Source of the DNA: Caulobacter segnis
GTDB taxonomy: Bacteria > Pseudomonadota > Alphaproteobacteria > Caulobacterales > Caulobacteraceae
Reading direction: 5' to 3'
NCBI RefSeq assembly: GCF_003243465.1
Contig: NZ_QFQZ01000038.1
Coordinates: 1-44,268, forward strand
DNA: 44,268 nt
This document shows positions 25,552-33,369 of this stretch, one piece after another. Positions within the stretch are counted from its first letter, which is position 1, and every line of letters starts with the position of its first letter. The notes beneath the pieces are model-generated. The model saw only the letters and a program-made list of their open reading frames with translations, searched no databases and was not told the origin of the DNA. A program made the translations under genes and the position numbers.

Positions 25552-27084
25552 GTGACCGAGCTTGTTCTGAACCCCGGCGACGTCGCGCTGTCCGACTGGC
25601 GGACGATCTATCGCGGCGCCGGCGCGCGGCTGGCCGACAGCGCCTGGCCGGTGATCGCCGCCAGCGCGGCGGCGGTCCAGCGGATCCTGGCCAAGGGCGA
25701 GCCGATCTACGGGATCAATACGGGCTTCGGGAAACTGGCCAGCGTCCGCATCGGCGACGAGGACCTGGCGACCCTGCAGCGCAATATCGTCCTCTCGCAC
25801 GCCGCCGGCGTCGGCGAGCCCTCCCCCGTCCCGGTCATCCGCCTGATGATGGCCCTGAAGCTTGCCAGCCTGGCGCAGGGCGCCTCGGGCGTCCGGGTCG
25901 AGACCGTGCGGCTTCTGGAAGCGATGCTGGTCCAGGGCCTGACGCCGGTGGTGCCCTGCCAGGGCTCGGTCGGCGCCTCGGGGGACCTGGCGCCGCTGTC
26001 GCACATGGCCGCGACCATGATCGGCGTCGGCGAGATCTTCGTCGGCGGCGAGCGCGTCCCGGCCGCCCAGGCCCTAAGCGCGGCGGGCCTGTCGCCCCTG
26101 ACGCTTGGCCCCAAGGAGGGCCTGGCCCTGCTGAACGGCACCCAGTTCTCGACCGCCAACGCCCTGGCGGGCCTGTTCGAGGCCGAGCGGCTGTTCCAGA
26201 CCGCCCTGGTCACCGGCGCCCTGTCGACCGAGGCCGCCAAGGGCTCGGACACCCCCTTTGATCCGCGCATCCATCAGCTGCGTCGCCACGCCGGCCAGAT
26301 CGAGACCGCCGAGGCCCTGCGCGCCCTGATGGCGGGTTCGGCGATCCGCGCCTCGCACCTGAAGGAGGACGAGCGGGTCCAGGATCCCTATTGCCTGCGC
26401 TGCCAGCCGCAGGTGATGGGCGCGGCGCTGGACGTGCTGCGCCAGGCCGCCGCCACCCTGGCGACCGAGGCCAACGGCGTCTCGGACAATCCGCTGATCT
26501 TCCCGGAAGCGGACGAGGCCCTGTCGGGCGGCAACTTCCACGCCGAACCGGTGGCCTTCGCCGCCGACATGATCGCCCTGGCGGTCTGCGAGATCGGCTC
26601 GATCGCCGAGCGGCGGATCGCCATGCTGGTCGACCCGGCGCTGTCGGGCCTGCCGGCCTTCCTGACGCCCAAGCCGGGCCTCAACTCCGGCTTCATGATC
26701 CCGCAGGTCACCGCCGCCGCCTTGGTCTCGGAGAACAAGCAGAAGGCCTATCCGGCCAGCGTCGACTCGATCCCGACCTCGGCCAACCAAGAAGACCACG
26801 TCTCGATGGCCGCCCACGGCGCGCGCCGCCTGCTGGCCATGGTCGAGAACGCCGACGCGGTGCTGGGGATCGAGCTGCTGGCGGCCGCGCAGGGCTGCGA
26901 TTTCCACGCGTCGCTGCGGTCGAGCGCCGTGCTGGAGGCGGTCCGCGCCGTGACGCGGGAAAAGGTTCCGCACCTGACAGACGACCGCCACTTCCACCCG
27001 GACCTCGAGGCCGCTAACGCCCTGGTGCGCTCGGGGGCGGTCATCGCGGCGGCGGGGGGCCTTCCAAGCGTCGCCTGCGGCTAG
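25552..27084 (+). CDS. hutH: Histidine ammonia-lyase
   Basis: 510-residue enzyme that converts L-histidine to urocanate and ammonia. The MIO prosthetic group forms from Ala142-Ser143-Gly144 (GSVGASGDLAPLSH), the same numbering as in Pseudomonas HAL. Other family blocks: INTGFGKLASVRI, NGTQFSTANALAG and DSIPTSANQEDHVSMAAHGA. The start is GTG at 25552. The rest of the hut pathway (hutU, hutI, hutG or hutF) is not adjacent: the next gene is a convergent ABC transporter, so hutH stands alone here. It shares a CTAG stop tetranucleotide with that gene. Confidence 0.96.
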   Translation: MTELVLNPGDVALSDWRTIYRGAGARLADSAWPVIAASAAAVQRILAKGEPIYGINTGFGKLASVRIGDEDLATLQRNIVLSHAAGVGEPSPVPVIRLMMALKLASLAQGASGVRVETVRLLEAMLVQGLTPVVPCQGSVGASGDLAPLSHMAATMIGVGEIFVGGERVPAAQALSAAGLSPLTLGPKEGLALLNGTQFSTANALAGLFEAERLFQTALVTGALSTEAAKGSDTPFDPRIHQLRRHAGQIETAEALRALMAGSAIRASHLKEDERVQDPYCLRCQPQVMGAALDVLRQAAATLATEANGVSDNPLIFPEADEALSGGNFHAEPVAFAADMIALAVCEIGSIAERRIAMLVDPALSGLPAFLTPKPGLNSGFMIPQVTAAALVSENKQKAYPASVDSIPTSANQEDHVSMAAHGARRLLAMVENADAVLGIELLAAAQGCDFHASLRSSAVLEAVRAVTREKVPHLTDDRHFHPDLEAANALVRSGAVIAAAGGLPSVACG

Positions 27085-28628
27085 CGCGCCAGCATCGCCG
27101 CGGCCTCGGCCGGGCTCTTCTTGCCGATGTCGCGATCGACGGCGTAGTTGGCCGCCTGCATCGCCTTGACGTCGATGGAGCCGCCCAATGGCTTCAGGGC
27201 GCCGATTAAGCGCGGGTCCCCGGCCCGTCTCGGCGAGACCAGGATCACCGCGTCATAGGGCGGCAGCGCACCCTTCGGGTCGGTGAGCAGGACAAGATCA
27301 TCCGCCGCGATCCGCCCGTCGGACGAGAAGGCCGAGATCACGTCGGCCTCGCGGCTCTCCAGGGCCCGGTACATGAAGGTCGGCTGGAACTGGCGCTTGG
27401 CCTTGAAGCGCAGGCCGTAGGCCCTCTCGACCGCCGCCCATTCGGGGCGCGAGAAGAACTCCAGGTCGCCGCCCATGGTCAGGTCCGGCGCGCGGGCGGC
27501 GAGGTCGGCCAGGGACCGGATCCCCAGCTGCTGGGCGCGATCGCGGCGCATGGCCAGGGCGTAGGCGTTCTCGAACCCCAGGGGCGCGAGCAGCAAGACG
27601 CCGTCTCGGGCCTTCAGGCCGGTCCGCAGCCCCTCCAGCACCGCTTGGCGTCCGGGGTTGTCATTGCGGTTCAGCACATTGGCCCACAGGGTGCCGGAGT
27701 AGTCGACATAGGCGTCGATCTCCCCCGCCGCGAGCGCCCGATAGGCCACCGCCGAGCCGAGGTTCACCCGCCGCTGGACGCTGGCGCCCTCGCGCTCCAG
27801 CCGCCCCGCCATCAGTTCGGCCAGAATGTACTGCTCGGAGAAGTTCTTGGCGCCGATCACATACGACGGCCGCCCTTGCGCCAGCGCGCCGAGCGCCAGA
27901 GGCGCCAGGGCCGCGACGAGGCCGATCGCCAGGCCGACGCCGCCGGCCAGGAGGCGCTTGCCGTCGCGCCGCGCCACCCCGGCCTCGATCAGGCCCAGCA
28001 GCCCGTCGACCACCAGCGCCAGCCCCGCCGAGGCCGCGCAGCCGACCAGCACCGCGACCCAGTCCTCGGTCTGCAGCCCCGAGAAGATGTAATCGCCCAG
28101 CGAGGTCTGGCCGACCGGTGTCGACAGCGTCGCCGCGCCGATCGTCCAGACGGCCGCCGTCCGCACGCCCGCCATGATGACCGGCGCGGCGATCGGCAGC
28201 TCGACCCGCCAAAGGCGCTGGCGATCGGTCATGCCGACGCCCTTGGCCGCCTCGACCACCGCCGGGTCCACGCCCGAGACGCCGGCCGCGGCGTTCCGCA
28301 GGATCGGCAGCATCGAATAGAGGGTCAGGGCCAGCAGGGACGGCAGGAAGCCAAGGGCCGGGAAGCCGTGGCCCAGCGTCCGCTCGGCCAGGCCGGAGAT
28401 CAGCAGCAGCACCGGATAGAACAGGGCCAGCAGCGCCAGGCTGGGAATGGTCTGCACCAGGCCGGCGCCGCCAAGCGCGAGCCACCTCAGGCGGGGGCGT
28501 CGCGCGGCGGCGATTCCCAACGGCAGGGCGATGGCGAGCCCCAGGATAAGCGCCGAGGCCGACAGGGCGACGTGCCACCCCAGGCGCTCGGGCAGGACGG
28601 CCAGCGCCGCGTCGAGACGGTCAGTCAC
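27081..28628 (-). CDS. Osmoprotectant-type ABC permease fused to its binding protein
   Basis: 515 residues. The N-terminal half (about 1-240) is an inner-membrane permease of the OpuB/ProW class (helices around VALSASALILGLAIALPLGI and LPSLLALTLYSMLPILRN, EAA-like loop GVGMTDRQRLWRVELPIAAP). After another membrane segment, residues about 255-515 form an OpuAC/ProX-type substrate-binding domain (YVIGAKNFSEQYILAELMAG, YVDYSGTLWANVL). Fusing the two tethers the receptor to the membrane, as in Lactococcus OpuA-like and some YehYZ-like systems. The substrate is probably a quaternary amine such as betaine or choline; being beside hutH, histidine or its derivatives are possible. GTG start, overlapping the ATPase gene by 8 bases. 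Confidence 0.87.
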   Translation of the reverse strand: MTDRLDAALAVLPERLGWHVALSASALILGLAIALPLGIAAARRPRLRWLALGGAGLVQTIPSLALLALFYPVLLLISGLAERTLGHGFPALGFLPSLLALTLYSMLPILRNAAAGVSGVDPAVVEAAKGVGMTDRQRLWRVELPIAAPVIMAGVRTAAVWTIGAATLSTPVGQTSLGDYIFSGLQTEDWVAVLVGCAASAGLALVVDGLLGLIEAGVARRDGKRLLAGGVGLAIGLVAALAPLALGALAQGRPSYVIGAKNFSEQYILAELMAGRLEREGASVQRRVNLGSAVAYRALAAGEIDAYVDYSGTLWANVLNRNDNPGRQAVLEGLRTGLKARDGVLLLAPLGFENAYALAMRRDRAQQLGIRSLADLAARAPDLTMGGDLEFFSRPEWAAVERAYGLRFKAKRQFQPTFMYRALESREADVISAFSSDGRIAADDLVLLTDPKGALPPYDAVILVSPRRAGDPRLIGALKPLGGSIDVKAMQAANYAVDRDIGKKSPAEAAAMLAR

Positions 28629-29385
28629 GGGCCAGCTCCGCGAGGCGCTCGGCCTGGCGCTTCGGCGCGGCGATCAGGTCGGCGACGATCGGGTCCGGAT
28701 GGCCGGCGAGCAGCGCGCGGGGCGTGGCCTGGGCCAGCACCTGGCCGCTCGCCATCACCACCACCTCGTCAGCCAGCAGCAAGGCCTCGCCGACGTCGTG
28801 AGTGACCATGACGGTGGTTAGCCCCAAGGCCTCGTGCAGCCGCCGGACGTCGTCGGCCAGGGTGACGCGCACCACAGGATCCAGCGCCCCGAACGGCTCG
28901 TCCATCAGCAGGATCGACGGCCGCGCGGCGAGGGCTCGCGCCACGCCGACCCGCTGGCGCTGGCCGCCGGACAGTTGCGCCGGCTCGCGTTCCGCCAGGT
29001 CGCGCGGCAAGGCCACGAGGTCCAGGAGTTCACCGGTCCGCGCCGCGATCGCCTCGCGCGGCCAGCCCAGCAGGGACGGCGTGATCCCGATGTTCTGGGC
29101 GACGCTCATGTGCGGGAAGAGTCCCGTCTCCTGGAAAACATAGCCGATCCCCCGGCGCAGTTCGGGGCCCGGCCGCGAGCCGATGTCGGCGCCGTCGACA
29201 AGAACACGCCCTGACGTCGGCGTGATCAACCCGTTGATCAGCTTCAGCAGCGTGGTCTTGCCAGCGCCAGACCCGCCGACCAGGGCGACGAAGCGTCCGC
29301 GCGCGACGCGCAGGCTGGTCTCCGCCAGAACCGCCCGGCCGCCATAGGCCTTGCTCACCCGGTCGAGAACGATGGCGTCGGTCAT
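28621..29385 (-). CDS. Osmoprotectant-type ABC transporter ATP-binding protein
   Basis: 254 residues with Walker A (GGSGAGKTTLLKL), Q-loop (FQETGLFPHMSV), signature LSGGQRQRVGVARAL, Walker B ILLMDEPFGALDP and switch MVTHDVGEA. It resembles OpuCA/ProV cores but lacks the C-terminal CBS domains that sense ionic strength in some members. It is translationally coupled to the permease-receptor fusion downstream and forms a complete two-gene importer with it. No dedicated regulator is adjacent; the promoter must lie in 29386-29530. Confidence 0.9.
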   Translation of the reverse strand: MTDAIVLDRVSKAYGGRAVLAETSLRVARGRFVALVGGSGAGKTTLLKLINGLITPTSGRVLVDGADIGSRPGPELRRGIGYVFQETGLFPHMSVAQNIGITPSLLGWPREAIAARTGELLDLVALPRDLAEREPAQLSGGQRQRVGVARALAARPSILLMDEPFGALDPVVRVTLADDVRRLHEALGLTTVMVTHDVGEALLLADEVVVMASGQVLAQATPRALLAGHPDPIVADLIAAPKRQAERLAELARD

Positions 29386-29533
29386 GCGGGCTCCGAGCGG
29401 CGCGGGAATCGACCATCGCCGGTTCCAAGCCGGAAATCAAAGCGCGGGTGCGACAAGGCGGCGCGCGACAGGTCGTCAGGTTCGCGCAGGCCGAGTCAAT
29501 CGGGACCATGAGGGCATGGTCAAGGAGCGCCCG

Positions 29534-29686
29534 ATGCCCCCCGCGTCGCAGACCCGTCCGTTCGATCCCCGCGTCCGTCGGCCCCGCCAGTGGCCGCTGG
29601 GCGTCGCCGTGTTCGTAGCCGCGGTTCTGAACGTGATCATCTGGAGCGACCTCGTTTCGGTCGCCTGCGCCTTCCTGCGTCTGTGA
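29534..29686 (+). CDS. 50-residue single-span membrane protein
   Basis: A short basic, proline-rich N-terminus (FDPRVRRPRQ) is followed by one hydrophobic segment (PLGVAVFVAAVLNVIIW) and a short tail ending CAFLRL, so it likely sits in the inner membrane with the N-terminus inside. AAGGAG (29522-29527) stands seven bases before the ATG, and a strong terminator follows 44 bases after the stop, so it looks like a complete small transcription unit. An in-frame ATG at 29518 is possible but has no good ribosome site. Function unknown. Confidence 0.6.
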   Translation: MPPASQTRPFDPRVRRPRQWPLGVAVFVAAVLNVIIWSDLVSVACAFLRL

Positions 29687-29729
29687 GTGTCGCGTTTTGT
29701 AGTTTTCTTCTCCCCCAAGCGACTTGAGG

Positions 29730-29763
29730 GCCGCGTCCAGCCTTGGACGCGGCTTCTTTTTTG
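29730..29763 (+). terminator. Intrinsic terminator after the 50-residue ORF
   Basis: A perfect 10-bp stem GCCGCGTCCA/TGGACGCGGC with loop GCCT is followed by TTCTTTTTT. It ends four bases before the LysR gene stop, which is convergent, and may also work in reverse less efficiently. Confidence 0.85.
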
Positions 29764-29766
29764 TCG

Positions 29767-30639
29767 TCAGCCGCGCTGGGCGACCGCCCGGTCGAGCGCC
29801 GCCAGGACGTGCTCGGCCAGACGATCGGCGGCCGGTCCGGCCTCGCGATGGCGGATCAGGGCGATCTCACCATCGGCCAGCGCCGGCGCCTCGCCGCCCA
29901 GGATCGCCAGGTCGTCGGGGACCATGGCGCGCGGCAGCACCGAGACCCCGAGCCCCGCCCGCAGCGCCGCCAACTGCCCCGCCACCGAGGGGCTGGTGTA
30001 GGCGATGCGCCAGGCCTTGCCCGCCTCGTCCAACGCCGTCGTCGCGCGCCGGCGATAGACGCACGGCGACGGCGCGGCGATCAGCGACACCACCCGGCTG
30101 GACGTCAGGTCCTCGCCGTCGCGCCCCACCCAGACCAAGGGCTCGCGCCAAACCCGCACGCCGAGTTCGCCGCCCAAGGGCTCGCGCTTGACCAGCGCCA
30201 GGTCGAGCTCGCCCGCGCTGATCCGGTCCAGCAGGCGAAGGGTCAGGTCGCAGGTCACCGACAGGGCGATCCTCGGGTGGCTGCGGGCGAACGCCCCCAG
30301 GACCGCCGGCAGGTGGGCGGTGGCGAAGTCCTCGGGCGCGCCGAGCCGCACCTCGCCCTCCACCTCGTCCGCCGCCAGGGCGGCGACGATGTCGTCATTG
30401 ACCCGCAGCAGACGCCGGGCCTGGGCCAGAAAGACCTCGCCCTTGTCCGTCAGGCTGACGCGGCGCGCGTCACGCCGGAACAGCGGCTCGCCGATCAGGT
30501 CCTCCAGTCGCCGCACCTGCAGGCTGACGGCGGACTGGGAGCGGCCCAGGCGCTCGCCCGCCTGGGTGAAGCTGCGGCTTTCGCTGACCATCACGAAGGC
30601 GCGGACGAGGTCGAGGTCCAGGTTTGTCGTGTTCGGCAT
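29767..30639 (-). CDS. LysR-family regulator divergent from sbtA
   Basis: 290 residues: an N-terminal LysR helix-turn-helix (LVRAFVMVSESRSFTQAGER ... RSQSAVSLQVRRLED) and a substrate-binding domain (about 90-285). The divergent partner is an SbtA-type bicarbonate transporter, so control of inorganic-carbon uptake, in the manner of CmpR/CcmR, is plausible but inferred. The effector domain does not let me choose among LysR subgroups. The ATG at 30639 starts close to the standard distance before the HTH. Confidence 0.9.
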   Translation of the reverse strand: MPNTTNLDLDLVRAFVMVSESRSFTQAGERLGRSQSAVSLQVRRLEDLIGEPLFRRDARRVSLTDKGEVFLAQARRLLRVNDDIVAALAADEVEGEVRLGAPEDFATAHLPAVLGAFARSHPRIALSVTCDLTLRLLDRISAGELDLALVKREPLGGELGVRVWREPLVWVGRDGEDLTSSRVVSLIAAPSPCVYRRRATTALDEAGKAWRIAYTSPSVAGQLAALRAGLGVSVLPRAMVPDDLAILGGEAPALADGEIALIRHREAGPAADRLAEHVLAALDRAVAQRG

Positions 30640-30655
30640 CGCGCGATCTATTACA

Positions 30656-30670
30656 TTTCATCATGATAAA
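30656..30670. promoter_or_regulatory. Candidate LysR-type operator upstream of sbtA
   Basis: TTTCATCATGATAAA fits the T-N11-A rule with a central 8-bp palindrome ATCATGAT. It lies in an unusually AT-rich 60-base stretch (30640-30710) between the divergent lysR and sbtA genes, 16 bp from the lysR start. Confidence 0.45.
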
Positions 30671-30757
30671 GATGCATTCCATTATCTTATCGAATTCATC
30701 GAGCTTGGCTACAGCACGCCGCGCCTCAGTGGGGGGCGTGGCAAGGAGCTCGAGACG

Positions 30758-31741
30758 ATGGATTTGGCGCAGGGTCTGGCGCAGGCCGCCGGAAATCTCA
30801 CCCAGCCGGCGGTGCTGTTCTTCGTGCTCGGCGCGGGCGCGGCGCTGGCCGGCTCGCCGCTGCGACTGCCCAAGGGCGCCATGAGCTTCCTGTCGATGTA
30901 CCTGATGCTGTGCATCGGCTTCAAAGGCGGGGCCGAGGCCCGCGCCCACGGCCTGGACCCGACCTTCGTCAGCGCCGCCGTCGCGGGCCTGACCCTGGCG
31001 CTTCTGCTCCCCGTCGTGGCCTATGGCGCGATGCGGAAGGCCGGCCTTACAAACCTGAACAGCGCGGCGGTGGCGGCGCATTACGGCTCGGTGTCGGTGG
31101 TCACCTTCGCGGCGGCGCAAAGCTACCTGAGCGCGATCGGCCATCAGCCAGCGGGCTACATGTCGGCCGTGCTGGCGCTGATGGAGACGCCCGGCGTGCT
31201 GGTCGCGGTGACCCTGGCCAAGCTGATGTCGCCGAACGAGGCGCGGTCGGCCTCGACCGGCAAGCTGCTGCACGAGGCCCTGCTGAACCCGGCCGCCGTG
31301 GTGCTGCTGGGCAGCTTCGCCATCGGTCTCGTGGCCACGGCGCCCAGCGCGGCCAAGCTGAATGTGTTCGTCGGCCCGATGTTCCAGGGCGTGCTGTGCC
31401 TGTTCCTGCTGGAGCTGGGCGTGACGGCGGCCGAGCGGCTGCGGGCCTGGCGCGAGGTGCGGCCGGCGGTCGTGGCGATGGGCGTAGTGCTGCCGCTGGT
31501 CGGCGCGGCCCTGGCGCTTGGCCTGGGCTGGCTGCTGGGCCTGAGGAACGGAGAGCTGGCGGCCCTGACGGCCCTGGCGGGGTCGGCGTCCTACATCGCC
31601 GCGCCCGCCGCGATCCGCCTGACCCTGCCCAAAGCGGACGCGGGCCTGTGCCTGACGCTGTCGCTGGGAGTGACCTTCCCGTTCAACATCCTGCTGGGCA
31701 TCCCGCTATACGCCCAGCTGGCGCTCGCACTCAGCCGGTAG
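30758..31741 (+). CDS. sbtA: Sodium-dependent bicarbonate transporter, SbtA family
   Basis: 327-residue inner-membrane protein with about ten hydrophobic segments in two inverted halves. SbtA-like hallmarks include LCIGFKGGAEARAHG at the end of helix 2, AAHYGSVSVVTFAAAQSYL, and the second-half counterpart LAGSASYIAAPAAIRLTLPKA. SbtA imports bicarbonate with sodium in cyanobacteria; the role in a heterotroph is likely carbon dioxide supply for anaplerosis at low pCO2. AAGGAG (30743-30748) precedes the ATG at 30758. No sbtB (PII-like) gene follows. Confidence 0.88.
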   Translation: MDLAQGLAQAAGNLTQPAVLFFVLGAGAALAGSPLRLPKGAMSFLSMYLMLCIGFKGGAEARAHGLDPTFVSAAVAGLTLALLLPVVAYGAMRKAGLTNLNSAAVAAHYGSVSVVTFAAAQSYLSAIGHQPAGYMSAVLALMETPGVLVAVTLAKLMSPNEARSASTGKLLHEALLNPAAVVLLGSFAIGLVATAPSAAKLNVFVGPMFQGVLCLFLLELGVTAAERLRAWREVRPAVVAMGVVLPLVGAALALGLGWLLGLRNGELAALTALAGSASYIAAPAAIRLTLPKADAGLCLTLSLGVTFPFNILLGIPLYAQLALALSR

Positions 31742-31761
31742 TGGAACGCAGGCGGATGCTG

Positions 31762-32073
31762 TTAGATCGGCATCCGCATGATTTCCTGGTAGGCCGAGAT
31801 CACCTGGTCGCGGACGGACATCACCGTCTCCAGGCTGGCCTCGGCCGAGGAAATGGCGGTGACGACGTCGACCAGTTCGGCCTTGCCGGCCACCTGGTCG
31901 GCGATCTTGTGCTCGGCGACCTTCGAGGCCTTGGTCGCGTCGGTCATGGCCGACTTCAGAATGTCGCCGAAGTCGAGGCCGTTCTTCTGGCCGCCGCCGA
32001 TCGAGCCGACGGAGCCCACCGACATGGCGCCGGAGTTGGCGTAGGCCTTGGCGGCGGCGAGCGCGGTGATCAT
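31762..32073 (-). CDS. fliE: Flagellar hook-basal body protein FliE
   Basis: 103-residue periplasmic adaptor joining the MS ring to the rod. The C-terminal helix VDVVTAISSAEASLETVMSV RDQVISAYQEIMRMPI is the conserved FliE signature ending MPI. It is the last gene of the leftward flgB-flgC-fliE operon, 10 bases after flgC. Confidence 0.95.
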   Translation of the reverse strand: MITALAAAKAYANSGAMSVGSVGSIGGGQKNGLDFGDILKSAMTDATKASKVAEHKIADQVAGKAELVDVVTAISSAEASLETVMSVRDQVISAYQEIMRMPI

Positions 32074-32083
32074 GGCCTAGCCC

Positions 32084-32503
32084 CTACTTCTTGAGGATGT
32101 CGAGCGTGCGCGATTCCATGGCGCGCGCCGTCTCGATGACGTTGAGGTTGGCTTCGTAGGCGCGCTGCGCCTCCTTCATGTCCAAGGCCTCGACCAGCGA
32201 ATTGACGTTGGGCAGCTTGACGTAGCCGTTGGCGTCGGCGGCCGGGTTGCCGGGATCGTACTCGGTCTTGAAGGCGCTCTCGTCCGGGTCGACGCGGACC
32301 ATCTGCACGCCCTCGGCGCCCTGGACCTTGGTCGGACGGAAGATCGGCACCTGGCGACGGTAAGGGTCGCCGCCGGCCGTCGTCGCCGTCGAATTGGCGT
32401 TGGCGATGTTCTCGGCGATGACCCGCATCCGGCCCTGCTGGGCGCGAAGGGCCGAAGCGGCCACGGACATCGCCGCCATCGGTTGAGACTTGATCTCCGG
32501 CAT
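32084..32503 (-). CDS. flgC: Flagellar proximal rod protein FlgC
   Basis: 139 residues. The N-terminal rod/hook motif SALRAQQGRMRVIAENIANA and the C-terminal LDMKEAQRAYEANLNVIETA are typical of FlgC; the middle contains the conserved DPGNPAADANGYVKLPNVN. It lies 11 bases after flgB. Secretion is by the flagellar type III apparatus, so no signal peptide is expected. Confidence 0.96.
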   Translation of the reverse strand: MPEIKSQPMAAMSVAASALRAQQGRMRVIAENIANANSTATTAGGDPYRRQVPIFRPTKVQGAEGVQMVRVDPDESAFKTEYDPGNPAADANGYVKLPNVNSLVEALDMKEAQRAYEANLNVIETARAMESRTLDILKK

Positions 32504-32514
32504 CGCCTAGCTCC

Positions 32515-32967
32515 TCAGCCGTTCGGCTTGCGCGCCGCCATGCGCAGCATGGTCAGGGATTTCTGATAGAAGCTGATCGCCGCGTCGTAGTTCATCCGCG
32601 CGTCGGTCATCTTGATCATCTGGTCCTCGAGCGACACGGCGTTCCCATCGAGGGTGACTTCCGAATCGGTCCCCGCCGTCGCGCGCCAGGCGCTGGGCGC
32701 GTTCGACGGCGCCAGATGCGTGGCCGAGGTGGCGATCATCCGCACGCCGTTGGTCGGCGCGGCGACGCCGCCGCGATAGACCGCTCCCGCGCTCTGGTTC
32801 ATCAGCGAAGCCTGAAAGCTGAAGGGCTTCAGGTCGCCGGGGCGATAGCCGGCCGTGTCGGCGTTGGCCACGTTCTGGGCGACAAGCTTCTGGCGCTCGG
32901 TCAGATAACCGAGGCGGCTCTTGAGCATGCCGAAAAGAGGAATGTCATCCGGACCCATGGCGATCAT
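32515..32967 (-). CDS. flgB: Flagellar proximal rod protein FlgB
   Basis: 150 residues with the N-terminal rod motif LKSRLGYLTERQKLVAQNVA NADTAGYRP and the C-terminal helix DARMNYDAAISFYQKSLTML. Two starts are possible (32967 and 32958); neither has a strong Shine-Dalgarno. It is first in flgB-flgC-fliE and its promoter region holds a perfect CtrA box 16 bases upstream of 32967. Confidence 0.95.
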   Translation of the reverse strand: MIAMGPDDIPLFGMLKSRLGYLTERQKLVAQNVANADTAGYRPGDLKPFSFQASLMNQSAGAVYRGGVAAPTNGVRMIATSATHLAPSNAPSAWRATAGTDSEVTLDGNAVSLEDQMIKMTDARMNYDAAISFYQKSLTMLRMAARKPNG

Positions 32968-32982
32968 GGTGAAGAAACAGGG

Positions 32983-32997
32983 TTAATTCGGCATTAA
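32983..32997. promoter_or_regulatory. CtrA box between flgB and fliO
   Basis: TTAATTCGGCATTAA is an exact TTAA-N7-TTAA CtrA recognition site. It sits between the divergent flgBC-fliE and fliOP units, close enough to serve either. CtrA is the master regulator of early (class II) flagellar genes in Caulobacter. Confidence 0.85.
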
Positions 32998-33063
32998 GAA
33001 CCGTCAGGCACACCAGGGGTGTCGGGGGCCTTTCCCTGCGCCATCTTGTCTCGCTCGGCCGTC

Positions 33064-33369
33064 ATGCCCGTCATCGAATTCATCCGCGCCCTGGCGGCGC
33101 TGGCGATCACCCTGGGCCTGATCGGCCTGGCCGCCTGGGCCCTGCGCAAGTTCGGCCCGGACGCCGTGGGCCGGCTGATCGCCGCGCGCCAGGATCGCCG
33201 CCTGAAGGTCGTCGAAAGCCTCGCCCTCGATCCGACCCGCCGCCTGCTGGTGGTCAGCCTGGACGGCGAGGAGCGGCTGGTGCTGCTGGGCGACGGCAAG
33301 CTGCTGGACTGGACGCCCGCCCCATCCCCCGCCTCCTCGACCGTTTCCGCTCCGGAGCCCGTGGCCTGA
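33064..33369 (+). CDS. fliO: Flagellar biosynthesis protein FliO
   Basis: 101 residues: one N-terminal membrane helix (ALAALAITLGLIGLAAWALR) and a cytoplasmic domain with the FliO pattern LKVVESLALDPTRRLLVVSL DGEERLVLLG. FliO assists assembly of FliP rings in the flagellar export gate. I chose the ATG at 33064; a GTG at 33019 adds 15 residues of no clear character. The stop overlaps the fliP start (TGATG). Confidence 0.88.
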   Translation: MPVIEFIRALAALAITLGLIGLAAWALRKFGPDAVGRLIAARQDRRLKVVESLALDPTRRLLVVSLDGEERLVLLGDGKLLDWTPAPSPASSTVSAPEPVA

